Positions 12,772-24,180 of a DNA stretch of 64,000 bases are shown one piece after another. A program made the position numbers and the translations under genes. This DNA is from Macrocybe gigantea. Its lineage: Eukaryota > Basidiomycota > Agaricomycetes > Agaricales > Callistosporiaceae. The notes under the pieces are model-generated. The model ran no database searches and was not told the origin of the DNA. It was given only the letters and a program-made list of their open reading frames with translations. The stretch lies in NCBI GenBank assembly GCA_011319805.1, contig SJRY01000246.1, positions 248,001-312,000 of the forward strand, given 5' to 3'. The number at the start of each line of letters is the position of its first letter. Within the stretch, counting starts at the first letter, position 1.

Positions 12772-14853
12772 ATGGATCCGTATTCCACTTCCAACCATCT
12801 CGCCGTCCTTCAACACAGGGCTAAAGCCGATGGATCGACCTCTATATTCAAGATACCGAAGCGAACCGCATCTGATATTCCTCAGGAATGGATGAACATC
12901 ACGGTTGCCCAGCTCGCTGCTGATGTCAACATAGTTGCGCATTTTTTGGCCACTGAGTTGAAAGCCAAGAGCATTCCTTCTGGCTCCGTCGTCAGTTTAT
13001 GGTATGTGGCCAGTCCTCGACGCATCGACTGAAATCGCCAACTGTGCGATACTATAGGTTCAGTGGCTTGGAGTACCCTCATCTCGTATACATTCTCGCC
13101 CTCGCCAGGGCCTCGTTTATTCCCCAGCCGTTCAGCCACATTTTAACCAACCCTACTATGGTCTTCGAGCTGATGACGAAAGCCGGCTCGAAGGCAATCA
13201 TATACGACCCATCCTTTGAATCGCTGATGACGGAGTGCCCGTTTCCGAAGATAGCAACAGTACGCATCCGTGACTGCTCTCGGACCGATGACGAGTCCAC
13301 GCTGCCAAACGTGGAGGATCTGTGCTCTGATGAAGGAGTCTGTTTCCTTTTCCTGACGTCGGGGTCGACATCCGGCAGTCCAAAACTCGTGCCCACCAGG
13401 TGGAAATCGATGTGCATACTAGCCAAGAAGCATTCAGATGCGTTCTTGCAAGGAAGATGCTACGAAACTCAAGACGTCCTGCTTGGACGGGCGAGTATCT
13501 GTCATATCCCTGCTATGATTCGTATGTGTTTTTGCTTTCCAAAGGGATAGAATTACTTCTGAAATGCCCTCGGACATTATAGAGTATATTGGATGTTTAT
13601 ATGCCGGCTCATGCTTCGTTCAACCTCTTAGAATGCGATTTTCGACCGAAGAGTTAGAGAACATGGTCAATGTTTGCGGTCTGAACCACCTAACGCACTA
13701 TGGCACCTTCCTCTCTTACAATATCGAGATTGCGAGGAAGGACCCCAAGATGCTAAAACTCCTCCAAGACATGAGAATTGTGTCGTACGATGGCGTTTCA
13801 ATATCGGTCCAGGATGACGATTGGTGTTTCGAAAATGGTATTCGTCTGATTGTCAGTGGCTCTAGGAGTATCTCTCATGATGACTGATGGCTGATCTGAA
13901 ATTGTTACAGGATCTTTTTGCCAATACAGAATGCGGTATGTCTTGCAGTTGAGATACACAACTGGCTTCATTAAAATGCGGTATCGACTCCTAGGGCTCA
14001 TAATGGCGTCCACTTTGGAAAAACAATCCCGTTTCCTCCGTCCTTGGCCAGGTGTAGCGTGCAAATTTGAGCCTGCCCTAGAAACGACCCAGCCCGGTCA
14101 TTCGACTCCAGTAGAACTGCACGAATTTGTTCTGTTAGGCAGTTCTCCCGAAGCTCCACAGCCTCATTTACTATCTGCCGATGGGAATTTTCACGCCGGC
14201 GATCTCTTTGAACCTCAGCCCGACGGAACGTATATATCTCGCGGGCGAAACGACGATTGGATTAAAACTGAAGACTCTGATAGATGCGATACGAAGTTAG
14301 TTCTATTTGCTCGGCTTCATTCATAATGGGCCTGATCTCAAAATTTCTGGAAGGTCTATTGAAGCGAATGTCCGGGAGACATGCAAAGACTTGCTGAAAG
14401 ATTGCGTCGTCGTCGGAAATCAGAGGCCCTCTCCTGCGCTTTTTGTTGAAGTCTCTGACCATACTGTATCCGAGAGTGGCCTCAAGGAGATGATACTGGA
14501 AAGAATCAAGGAGTTCAACGATCGTCGATTCTTCCACGAGAAAATCACAGAAAAAGAGTTGATTAGAATAGTGCCTTCAGGTGCATTGCCCCGAACTGTA
14601 CGTATCCCGTTTCTTTTACGCTGGGGTACCCTCATCACCGATCTCTCACTCTGCCGTGTCCATTAGCTTAAAGGTAACTACAGGTAAGTGTCAATGCCTA
14701 TTTTGTTTGTTAGGGGCAAGTGTCAAAGAAACTGTCCGCAGGCGCAAAGCGATAGAAGAGAAGTATTCGAAGGAATTGGATGCCATGTATGCAGCCGCAT
14801 ATGGGCCTCCTGAGGATGTGACCATTTTCACGCTATCTCCATTCAATGAATAA
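12772..14853 (+). CDS. stand-alone AMP-forming ligase (NRPS-like adenylation enzyme), copy A
   Basis: A 559-residue adenylate-forming enzyme that activates a carboxylic acid with ATP. Eight exons: 12772-13001, 13058-13521, 13583-13851, 13911-13935, 13995-14295, 14354-14597, 14667-14673 and 14714-14853; phases agree throughout. Core motifs are present: the P-loop (LTSGSTSGSPKLVP) near residue 200, ANTECG as the A5 motif, GDLFE as A7 and GRNDDWIK as A8. The C-terminal LPRTLKG supplies the expected lysine. It then ends in AIEEKYSKELDAMY plus a short tail. There is no carrier, thioesterase or reductase domain, so it acts alone or passes the acyl-adenylate to CoA or another protein. One exon is only seven bases long. 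It faces a P450 and a second copy on the opposite strand, which suggests one pathway. Substrate unknown. Confidence 0.85.
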
Positions 14854-15044
14854 GATTTGGGCTAGAACTAGGCTTTTAGCTAAATTTCTTTACTCTTTCG
14901 AAATATCGTCTTGCGTGGACCAATTCACCGTAGACTCACTACGGCTTGAGGACCATTGAGCCTCTCTTCGAAAACCCAATAGCCGCGATCTTGGTTCCGG
15001 CATTCAATGACATATCTACGATCAAACGCTGAAGCGGAAGTTAC

Positions 15045-17287
15045 CTAAAGGCGTGCATGTCTGATTGTCATAGGGACTTGACAACCTTTTCGCCCGACCG
15101 TTGTCGGACGCTCCAACAATGAGATATGCCCCTTGAACTGTGAGTCTGGACCCTCCGGAAGTTCAAAAGAATAATTCCTGACGAGGACGGACAGTATAGC
15201 CTTCGAGAATAAATATTTTCGTAAGCCAGTTCGTTACGAAAAGATGGATCGTATCATTACCTTGAACTCCACAAGAGCGAACCCTTTGCCGGGACAAGTC
15301 CTGGGCCCATCCGAAAAGGCCAGGAGGTGTCGGTATCCTTGAATCTCATTTGCGCGTGAAGCGGAGACACTGTTGTTAAGCCAGCGGTCTGGCAGGAATT
15401 CTCTTCCGTTGCTTCCCCAGAGCCTCTCGGATGTGCCGACGGTGGCTGTCGGAATTCTTACAATTGTTCCTTTAGGAATATAAATCCGATCGATAGCATT
15501 TCCATATGCATCAATGATGGGTTCACTCAAAGGCACAACATCGTCTTCATAAGCCTGGAGCAGGTTGAGTCCGGCTGGACGATGAGTTGAACATGGTGGA
15601 ATTAGGACGAACCTCTCGAAAGACTTGACCACCTGGGGGATGGAGCCGTATGGTTTCGCAAGTCACGGCGTCGAGGTACGGCAGGGAATTCATCAGTTCT
15701 TCGTAATTCGGATCATGGCTGGAAAATCTTGACAGTTCTTCACGTAATTCGTCTTGGACATGGGGATTCTTGGCGAGCTCAATCACCGCCCACTAGGAGA
15801 AAGAATTTGGGTTAGTTGGAGCGAAAATCTGACATGGTCAGCCGCACCGTCAAAGCGACTAGATAGGATGCAGAGGTTCAGCTTCGATTGTCGGTCTGGA
15901 AAGTTCACTCACTTGCTGTCGGCTCATAACCTGCAGTAATCATCAAGTGCTGAATGTCTGTCAATAATGATAATATCGCATATATAGTGACGATTATACC
16001 GTCTACGAAAACCCATGAAAGGTCGCGTGAACGTAGGTCGAACAGGATGCCAGAGAAGCCTTACTTGGCCTAAGATTTCCTTATGAGACATCGAACTCTT
16101 ATTTTCGGATGCGACTTTTCCGAACGTAGACTTCAGTAAGAATGTAGACACGAAAGAGTAAAGCTTACTGAGTGTACCAAGGATCGATTTATCCTTCGTG
16201 CTTTGACCATCCTCTAGTTCCCTCTCTTTTTTGGCCCTTTCTAGAGACTTGTGCGAAACGTCTTTAATACGCTCTTGCAAAATCTTCAAGGCCGTATGAG
16301 TCTTCGCCGGTGTTGGGAAAAATGGTATGAGACCGTTGATCAATAGGACCGTGAAAGATAACTGTGTATCAAGAAGAGTTTCCAGTGGCTCAAATATGGG
16401 CGGTTTTGTCCCTTTCAACGAGCCGAAATCATGGCCAAAGACAGAGATCCCTATGCAATCAAGCCTATAATATTTCCGATACATAATCAGAAGGAAGCTG
16501 GTTAGAGCGGAGGAATTCGGGGCAGGCTCACGAGACGTAGTTGATCCTATCGGTCATCAGCATGTTTCTGGGCGTATCACAAGATGGCGTACCATTCCTG
16601 AACATCCATTGTTACTTGACCACAATCTTGAAGCATAGAGTCCCATGCAGTTTTCAGCTTTCGACGAAACGTCAGACTCACGGTGTAGATAAATGTATGT
16701 TATAGTATGTACCGTGTATGCACAATCGTAGAAAATCGGGGTCAATTTGCGAATCTCGGCATTGCTAAAAGCGGGAGATAGAGCTTTTCGTTGCCTTTTA
16801 AAGGGTAAGCGATAATGCTGGGCTCAGGAGGTAATGCCAGAGCCACCTCTTGTGATCGTCGCCTTCCGCCGAAAGCAAGTTTTGACCGAACTGAAGTTAG
16901 CAGACGAGTCACTACTCAATATCAACCAAGAGCAAGAGATGCACTGACAAAGTTCTCAAAGAATTCCCGAGTCACCGCCGTGTGCCTGTAGGTCGTCGTT
17001 TGTAACGAAAAATAATGCAGAACGGCCTTCGGATCGGCGAGCACTACTTCATATGTTCCAAAAAGCGACGGGACCTCAAACGCTGGACCGTATTGCTTTT
17101 CCCATTCGTCGCACAGGGGATCGGATTCGTCCATTCTGAAGAGCTCCCTTGCATATCCAAGAAAAAGATTGTTTCTGGGCGGCCCTCGAAGTCTTGTGAC
17201 TTTGGTGCTTGGCCTGTTATAATAATATAACACCAAGCCGAGTGCAGCGGCAGCGATGGCAATGGCTGAAGCAGGGGATGAACCCAT
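15045..17287 (-). CDS. cytochrome P450 monooxygenase
   Basis: Membrane-anchored heme monooxygenase. The N-terminus (SAIAIAAAALGLVLYYY) is a transmembrane anchor, followed by a proline-containing hinge (RGPPRNNLFLG). Later landmarks in order: KRQRKALSPAFSN (helix C), AGYEPTAIALTW (oxygen-binding I helix, A-G-x-E-x-T form), CETIRLHPP (ExxR, K helix), PDRW, and FSDGPRTCPGKGFAL (heme loop with the cysteine ligand). The protein ends after LLERPTTVG. Many short introns are needed. One exon, 15848-15858, is only 11 bases but restores the I helix exactly. The gene lies between two inverted copies of an AMP-forming ligase and upstream of a MATE exporter, so a role in tailoring an activated acid is plausible but inferred. 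I cannot assign a CYP family. Confidence 0.85.
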
Positions 17288-18006
17288 CGATGGGGACGGT
17301 CAGGAAAGGAACGGCGGTATCGAGCCTCAAGGGACTCTATTATGTTATATAATAGAAATAAGTTTACGTTGACCAAAGGGGACCCGGGGAACCTTTCTCC
17401 GTTGACCTCGCCTCTCTTCAGTATCACCGATTAGGTGCCAACGTTATCAAGCAATTTCACCGGCTGGCCAAACGATAGAAAGCTGTCAGCTACGAACATT
17501 CAGATGCAATTGATGGGCAACATAGCCAAATTCAGAGACGAGGAAAACCGGGACCGAATAAGGAGTGGACCGAACAGAACATCAATGCATAACAGAATCC
17601 GAATATGTTATCAGGGCCATCCAGTTCGGTTTGACAAGATAAAACATCCAGCGAATAAACTTCCCATCAGGTTACATTGCACGCTGAACGAAGAGGTTCT
17701 CCGCATTTGAAGTACCATACGACAAACGATCTAGTGTAGTCAACGCGATTACATCCAGAAGAAGCCTTGAGGTCAATCGCAACCGGATAGGAGTTTAGGA
17801 ATCTATTTCGCTTCACTCGATGTGTTAACGGCGTGGTTTTCCTTCATGATAAGCGAATTCTTTAATCACTTATGTTTGACCGACTGAGAACTCGACATGT
17901 GCCTCATGCGAGTAGCTCGCTTATTACCATCTCTATACACTGCATTTGCTAGATGAACATACACCAGTTACAGGTTGTGCACTGACTTCGGCGTTGCGGT
18001 ATACCT
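17288..18006. other. intergenic, no supported gene
   Basis: Upstream region of the P450 and 3' flank of ligase copy B. A 91-codon open frame at 17435-17710 has no family resemblance. Confidence 0.45.
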
Positions 18007-20058
18007 TCAATACCCATACACCGATGCATACATCACATCTAATTGCTCGCGAAACAGTGCTTCAACTTCTCTACGCCTAGAATCAAGATCACATTCAGTT
18101 AGTTCACAAGCACGTTGGGCACATGGGCACATACCTGACGTTCCCTTTTCCCTGCGTAATGACAAAAATTACGAGACATATTGAGCTTGACATGCAGAGG
18201 CGGTGAGACAGCAGACGTACTGTTCGAGGTAATGCGCCCTCAATTACAATCGAGATCAGCCTACTATCAATTATTCGCTCGTGCTTATAGCGGCGGTCGT
18301 TGAAGTCTTTCATCCTTTCGAGAATAGTTTCTTTTAGAGATTGTATCGGGGCTCCGCGGGAATGGGCCGGGATTTCGACGAAGAGAACCGGTGACGGCCT
18401 CAGGTTTCCAACCACTATACAATCCTTGATGAGAGTGCCACATGTCTCACGGACCTTCTCTTCGATCGACCTGTCATGAGGAGGACATGGATTCAGCATT
18501 GCACCCTGAGCTCGACAGTCTCGTAGAGGGCTACCTTGTATCACATCGGTCTGCACCAGCATCTTTGATCCAGTCGTCATCCCGTCCACGATAGAGATAG
18601 GATCCATCGCCCTGTTTCTCAAACAGATCTCCAGTGCGGAAATTGCCGTCAGCCGCCAACAAATGTGGCTGCGGAAACTCAGGCGAGTCGGGGAGCACCA
18701 CAAGTTCAAATAATTGAACTCTACTCGGGTCGTGCAGCTTCGTCGATTCTCGTAACGGATCGAACCGGCAAGACAAACCTGGGACGGGCGCAACAAAACG
18801 GGCTACTTTTCCTGAAACCGTTGCCATCATAATGCCTTAAAAACAAAAAGGTCATTAAACGTTCCGGATAGGAAGGGGGCATCAACAAGAACTTACCGCA
18901 TTCAGTATTAGCATACATGTTCTTCGAGATCGTCATGTCAGCCAATGAAGAAGACGACAGTTTGAGAACAAGCAGCTTACTGCCAAAGCAATGCCATTTT
19001 CGAAACACCAGTCGTCATCCTCAATCGATATGGGGACACCGTCATATGACACGGTCCTCATTCCTTGAAGTAGCTTCAAGATCGAGGGATCGTTTTTTGC
19101 AGCCTTGATGCTCAGAGAAAGGAATGACCCGAATTGCGTCAGATGGTTCAATCCACACGTTTCAACCATGGTAGCCAATTCCGCGGGTGGGATCCGCATG
19201 CTCGAAGCTTGGACGAAGTAAGCACCGGTGTACAAACATCCGAGATACACTTCAATATTTATGAACTCAGGCAACCAGTTGGCACTTGAGTCAAGCGAAA
19301 GAACGCACTAATAATAGAAGGCACATGGCAAACGCAACCCCGTCCGAGGAAGACGTCCCGAGTTTCAACCCGTCCGCCACGCGAGTACGCTTCAATGTGC
19401 TTCTTAGTCAAGACCCTGAGGTATCGACCTGTCGCGGGAACAAGCTTGGGACTGCCAGATGTCGACCCTGATGTGTGAAGAATAAAACAAATATCTTCAT
19501 CCTGGTACAAGGATTCAACGTCCGGGAGAAAGGTATCGTCGTCTACTTCAGAGCAGCCCGTGACAGGGATAAGGGGTATCTTAGGAAACGGGCAATCCGA
19601 TACTAGCGATTCATAAGAGGTCGAAGACAATCGCTTTGGATCCAGCTTTTTGCATGAGCTCGAAGACGATGCCCGAATTTGCCAAGCTTTCGCAGAACAT
19701 TTGAGGAACATACGAAGCCCTACAGAGGGCGAGAATGTACACGAGATGGGCATAGTCATACCCAGGGAACCTGTGAATTGTTACCGAAATTTAAACATGA
19801 ATGACGAATCCTAAAAAAAGTCACGAACCACACGCTGACGATGGAACGAAGAGGAACAGCACATTCCCTTAACCTGAGCGCCAAAAAGCGGGCAACGGCA
19901 TTGACATCGGCTGCTAATTTTGCCACTGTGATGTCCGTCCACGTTTTACATGCTTCAGCGCCATCTGAATTGGGTTGTTTGAGAATCAGAGAAGAGCCGT
20001 CCGACTTTGCGCGACGTTGAAGAAAGGCGAGGTGATTGAATGTGGACAAAGGGTCCAT
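18007..20058 (-). pseudogene. AMP-forming ligase copy B, with apparent 2-base frameshift
   Basis: Diverged paralogue of the ligase at 12772, with the same exon layout and an equivalent start (MDPLSTFNHLAFLQRRAKSD). Motifs are retained: HTSGSTSGSPKLVP, NMYANTECG, GDLFEKQ, GRDDDWIKD and LPRTGKGNVR with the C-terminal lysine. It ends FREQLDVMYASVYGY. The reading frame breaks near 19612-19622: AGSKAIVFD and YESLVSDCPF are in different frames, and the copy A equivalent (GACCCATCCTTTGAATCG) is two bases longer there. No intron fits the gap. Either the copy is a recent pseudogene or the sequence has a 2-base error; all other exons and splice sites look intact. If the frame is real in the organism, it encodes a second adenylation enzyme of the same locus. 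Confidence 0.7.
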
Positions 20059-21149
20059 GAGAGATTTTTCAGAAGTGAAGAGCGAGTTTGTCACGAATCG
20101 GGGGAGAAAGGGCACAACGAACTCACGGAGACACCCCGTTTATATCATGCAATGCGTGACATTCAGACTGCTTATTCGCTTTGGGCTCGGTGATACGTAC
20201 ATTCGAATTTGCGTCCTCAGGCCGCCTGTCTAAAATCGCTATCCTTGTAAAACGGAGTGGGTCACAGAATCCGGTCTACAAGACTACAGGACGAAGTATG
20301 ATGTGATACACAACTCGATGCCAGCACTCACGTTGCCTTTCCCGTCCTATGCTCGATCCTCGGGCAAGGATGAGTATATATATGAGGTTCACGATGAGCC
20401 TGGATGCATTACGTGCATTAGACTATTTCGGGTCATAATTCTAAATCTGATGGGCGTCACGAACTATTATGCAGCCCCTGAATCGATCGTTCGGAATCCG
20501 GTGCATGTCTTCACGTACGTCAAGCGAATCGCGTTTATCAACTGTACTTGTCTTCCCCCGTATCAGTTTGGTACCTCTTGTTCAGAGACAGTGAGCAACG
20601 AATTCGCCTAAGAGCAAGCATAAACAGCCTCTGTCAGCAAGTGCAGTAAATGGCTGAACCGAACAAGAATGCTCCATTTTTACAAAGAAAACAAACAAAA
20701 GCCATTTGCGGCAACTGAAATCCGAGTTCTGGGTTTACGTTCGGCAGGTCGCGAAACACTGTTTCCGCTCCTTCGCAAGCACTTTAGGTCTCCCAGATGC
20801 CAATCATTCCTCGTATGGGTGAGTGTAGAATGACGATGCGACAATGTCTTACTGAAATGACCAGATGCTTCAGCTGCTTGCATCGCGATTGCTGAACAAA
20901 AGTTCCAGCAACCATTTAAACAGGGAGTTCCCGCCGAGGCGAGGGCAAACCGAGGTGCAAACTGCTCGGTTTGATGATGATGATGATGAGACAGAGGACG
21001 TAAGATAACAGCCTCAAAATATAGAATTTTAGAGGCACCCCCATTCACATGTAGACGGTCATAGTTCATGTGCCCCGGCGCCCTGCATGCGTTGCATACA
21101 CAATAACATCCCAAAGTTTGAATATCAACAGAATTGAGCGCATACCAGG
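20059..21149. other. intergenic, no supported gene
   Basis: Holds the promoter of ligase copy B and the 3' flank of the MATE gene. A run of TATATAT lies near 20375. A 157-codon minus-strand frame at 20680-21153 shows no domain and contains a His run that only reflects the local GAT repeat. Confidence 0.45.
20972..20990 (+). repeat. GAT/TGA microsatellite
   Basis: About six perfect TGA/GAT units in a row. Simple repeat with no evident function. Confidence 0.8.
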
Positions 21150-23622
21150 TCATGCTGACAGTAAATGCCTTTCATCCTCTTGTGACCGTTTCAACTTGTC
21201 ATCCTCTATACGTTTAAGCACTTTCGTAACCTCATATTCCCAGTTCGTCTTGATGCAAAGGATCATCCCGACGATAGAGCAATAGACCAGAGAAACGGTC
21301 AACCCAATCCACAATCCATGAAGACCCATGTTCCAGCGAAAGGCGAGATAAATTCCGATTGGAATTCCTGATTGTCCCATTTTGTCATCACACGAAATTG
21401 AAGGGAGAGGCTATTCTCACCTATAGCATAGTAGGCACTGTCGCAACAGATGTTAATATTCCACATACTATATCACAGAAAATGGTCAGGTTCACGCTTA
21501 CCCGACGTTCAGCATGGCACCTATGAACTATGATAATGATTATGATCAGGTCAAAAAACATCCAAAGGCGACGTAATGGCTTACCTGCTTCCCACAAGCT
21601 CTCAGGATGGCGGCCGTGATTGCTGAATTCCCATCAACAACTTGGAAGAGAGCAACTATTGGCATGACGGATGCAACTAAATGCACCACCTCTGGCCCAT
21701 GACTCAGCAACCAGCATAACCAAGATATGTGAAGCACAGACTTGGATCATTGTTATACAGATATGCCCAATGGTTTCGTAAAGAGAAGTATAGCATGCTA
21801 TTGCCGGAATACAATGAGTTTGGGCAAAACAAAAGAAGGAAGTTTCCAACCTCGTCAACACCGACAGGAACAATGCAATACATATTGATGCGTATGAGGC
21901 AACCATTGCGCGTTTAGCTTTCCTTTCACCTAGAAGATTCCCAATACTAGATTATGCAGCAAAACGAACCAATTAGCATGTCCCATTGAGGAAGAAAACC
22001 GATGCCAACCGAACGGCGGTCGCAATGCCAAGAGAAAAAGGCAGCTGAAAGGTGAACCCAGCTGACGTCAGGAGCACTGATTGACTTGCGAGCACCGTCG
22101 GTCCCAGCCTAGCAACCAGGAAAAAGGTTAAATTGAAGTAGCATCACACAATTCGCAGATATGGCATACCAGGATGCAGCTAAACCAATAAGCTCCCATG
22201 CCCACCATTCTGATGCGGTTTGTCCTGAAAGGCCTTAAGTGCACTGTCGATGATGAAAATCATCATGTTTCGCATACCTACACCAGCGAGACCCAGCTTG
22301 GACACCAATCCCAAGTTCGTGAACATGCGCATTGAAAGCGGATGCCAAGCTTTTCGGGGTGCAAAATAAACACCGTATATGAGAGAGAACAGCGATATCA
22401 GAACAAGCGACATCGCTGAAGCTATTGGAGCGCCAATAAACCCTAATCTTATGGGCTCAGGGCCCCAGACTTGAAGGATCTCGTTAGCCACCATACGTCC
22501 TTACATATAATTTTGTAACAATACCTAGAATATAGTTGATAAGTATGTTCATAGGAGCGACGCCGAAAGTGATTTTCGTTGGAACAGAGAAAAGGCCTGC
22601 AAATTGTATCGAGTTGACGAATATGCATACTGTTTTTATCATAACTCCGCGTACCTTGAGCTTGGAAGTAACGTCTGGCCAAAATATTGATATCAAGGAC
22701 ATTGATATAAGAGTTATTTTGCTACCTGCTGATAGCATTAAATGCAAAAGCTAAACCACGGAACATGTCAGATACGAAGTGGATTAAAAAGTAACCGGAC
22801 CGGACCTGGTAGTCCGAACGAGAACCAGCGAAGGTATAAAGCTGCCATGTGAGCTACATCTGGATCCTGTCTAAGAGACAGAAGGATTGGCTCCGCGTTG
22901 AGCCACGGCAATAATTGGCTAAGAGAGTGAGAAAAATATCATTGTTGATCACCGCGAGATCGACATACTATCATAGCAGCCACCATAACGATACCTGCCG
23001 AAAATTTAGGACATTATATGGATCAATCTCGTAAAAGAACACCTGCTACGCACTCATACGCTGTGCCCAGAGACCCATCAGGTGTGGCTCGGAGGATGTC
23101 CAGGCCGATGGAAGCAATGTGTCTAAGGCGCTCCCTAGTCCCTGGATGAAACTCAGTCCAGTTACGCTAGCAGTCATGGAACCCAGAGTGATTGCAGCCA
23201 AGGCTTTCGTGGATAGATGACCAATGGACATGGCCGGAACAAGCACCAGACTAAATTCCAGTACATTAGCGCTTGCGTGAAATGTAGATCAGTCCACAAG
23301 TAGCCGCGGTGGAGGAAAAAAAAGAAAACAAACCCAACAACTGGTAATGCATAGCGAGGAATGGTGTGAATCTCATCCCAGAACATTGATTCAACATTCT
23401 TATCATTTTCTTCAAAAACATGCTGATTTTGATCTTCTGTTTCGCCCCCAAGAAGTGGAGTACTTTCTGCCGGACGTCCGTCGCTAGGCTATCCGTGCTC
23501 TCAGCATGATAGCTTGTGCAAGCAATGGTGATCAGATTCACATACCAGCATTGCCGTTCGATATCTTTCGCGATATCGAAGGAATGGGGTAGTACTTATA
23601 CCCTCTGATACGACTGAGTCAT
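21150..23622 (-). CDS. MATE-family multidrug/toxin exporter
   Basis: Cation-coupled small-molecule exporter of the plasma membrane or vacuole. The cytosolic N-terminus reads ESTPLLGGETEDQ, then ESMFWDEIHTIPRYALPVVG. The first MatE repeat shows LSTKALAAITLGSMTASVTG and FIQGLGSALDTLLPSAW, the signature region of eukaryotic MATE proteins. The C-terminal helices include SGIPIGIYLAFRWNMGLHGL and WIGLTVSLVYCSIVGMILCI, ending in a charged tail. About twelve membrane helices are expected, interrupted by many introns. The start is tentative: ATG at 23622 gives MTQSYQR and can splice in phase to PSDGRPAE, while an alternative first exon lacks an ATG. Its place beside the ligase/P450 block suggests it exports or sequesters that product; this is inference. 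Confidence 0.8.
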
Positions 23623-24180
23623 GCGATTGGCCCTGAGGCCTGACTCACGTCAGGCGTCAATGGTGTACGATGTGCACGGAGCCTGTGAAATATTCCCAAG
23701 CACACAACACAAGTCTAATTAAATGGCAGAGCAAACGGCCCCCGCAATCTTGTCAATAACATTCCTCAATTCACAGGCTGCAGATGTCGAAAAGCAATTG
23801 ATCAGGCGAGATGCATAGAAAGGAACATGAACCAACTTTGGGAGAGACATCGAAACGAGTGACTTCGACGTCCTGTACGCCAGGACCTCCGACTCCAACG
23901 GTACCGTGTTAGACTGACATCCTTCTCTCCGCATTATTCATTGATAGGCCTGAGCCATTTGGCGAGTCAGATAGCCAAGAAGGCAGTATCAATATGGAAG
24001 GACGACGTAGGTGGCGAGTTAATTCCTGTCAGCGCTTGTTCATTTCACAACGGAATGTAGGATTCATCACGTTCAAGAAACAGTCGGACCCTGGCGAAGC
24101 GCGATGCATCACGTGCATTATGAAGCTGCTCCCGTCACAGCAGTAACCCTGACCATAACTATTATCTATACAGTTTGACC
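23623..24180. other. divergent intergenic region between MATE and aquaporin
   Basis: Likely holds both promoters. A 71-codon frame at 23719-23934 could be an upstream MATE exon, but no splice join supports it. Confidence 0.4.

Noticed and set aside
20680..21153. 157-codon minus-strand frame with a His run
   Set aside because: The His run is only the translated GAT microsatellite; no conserved motif.
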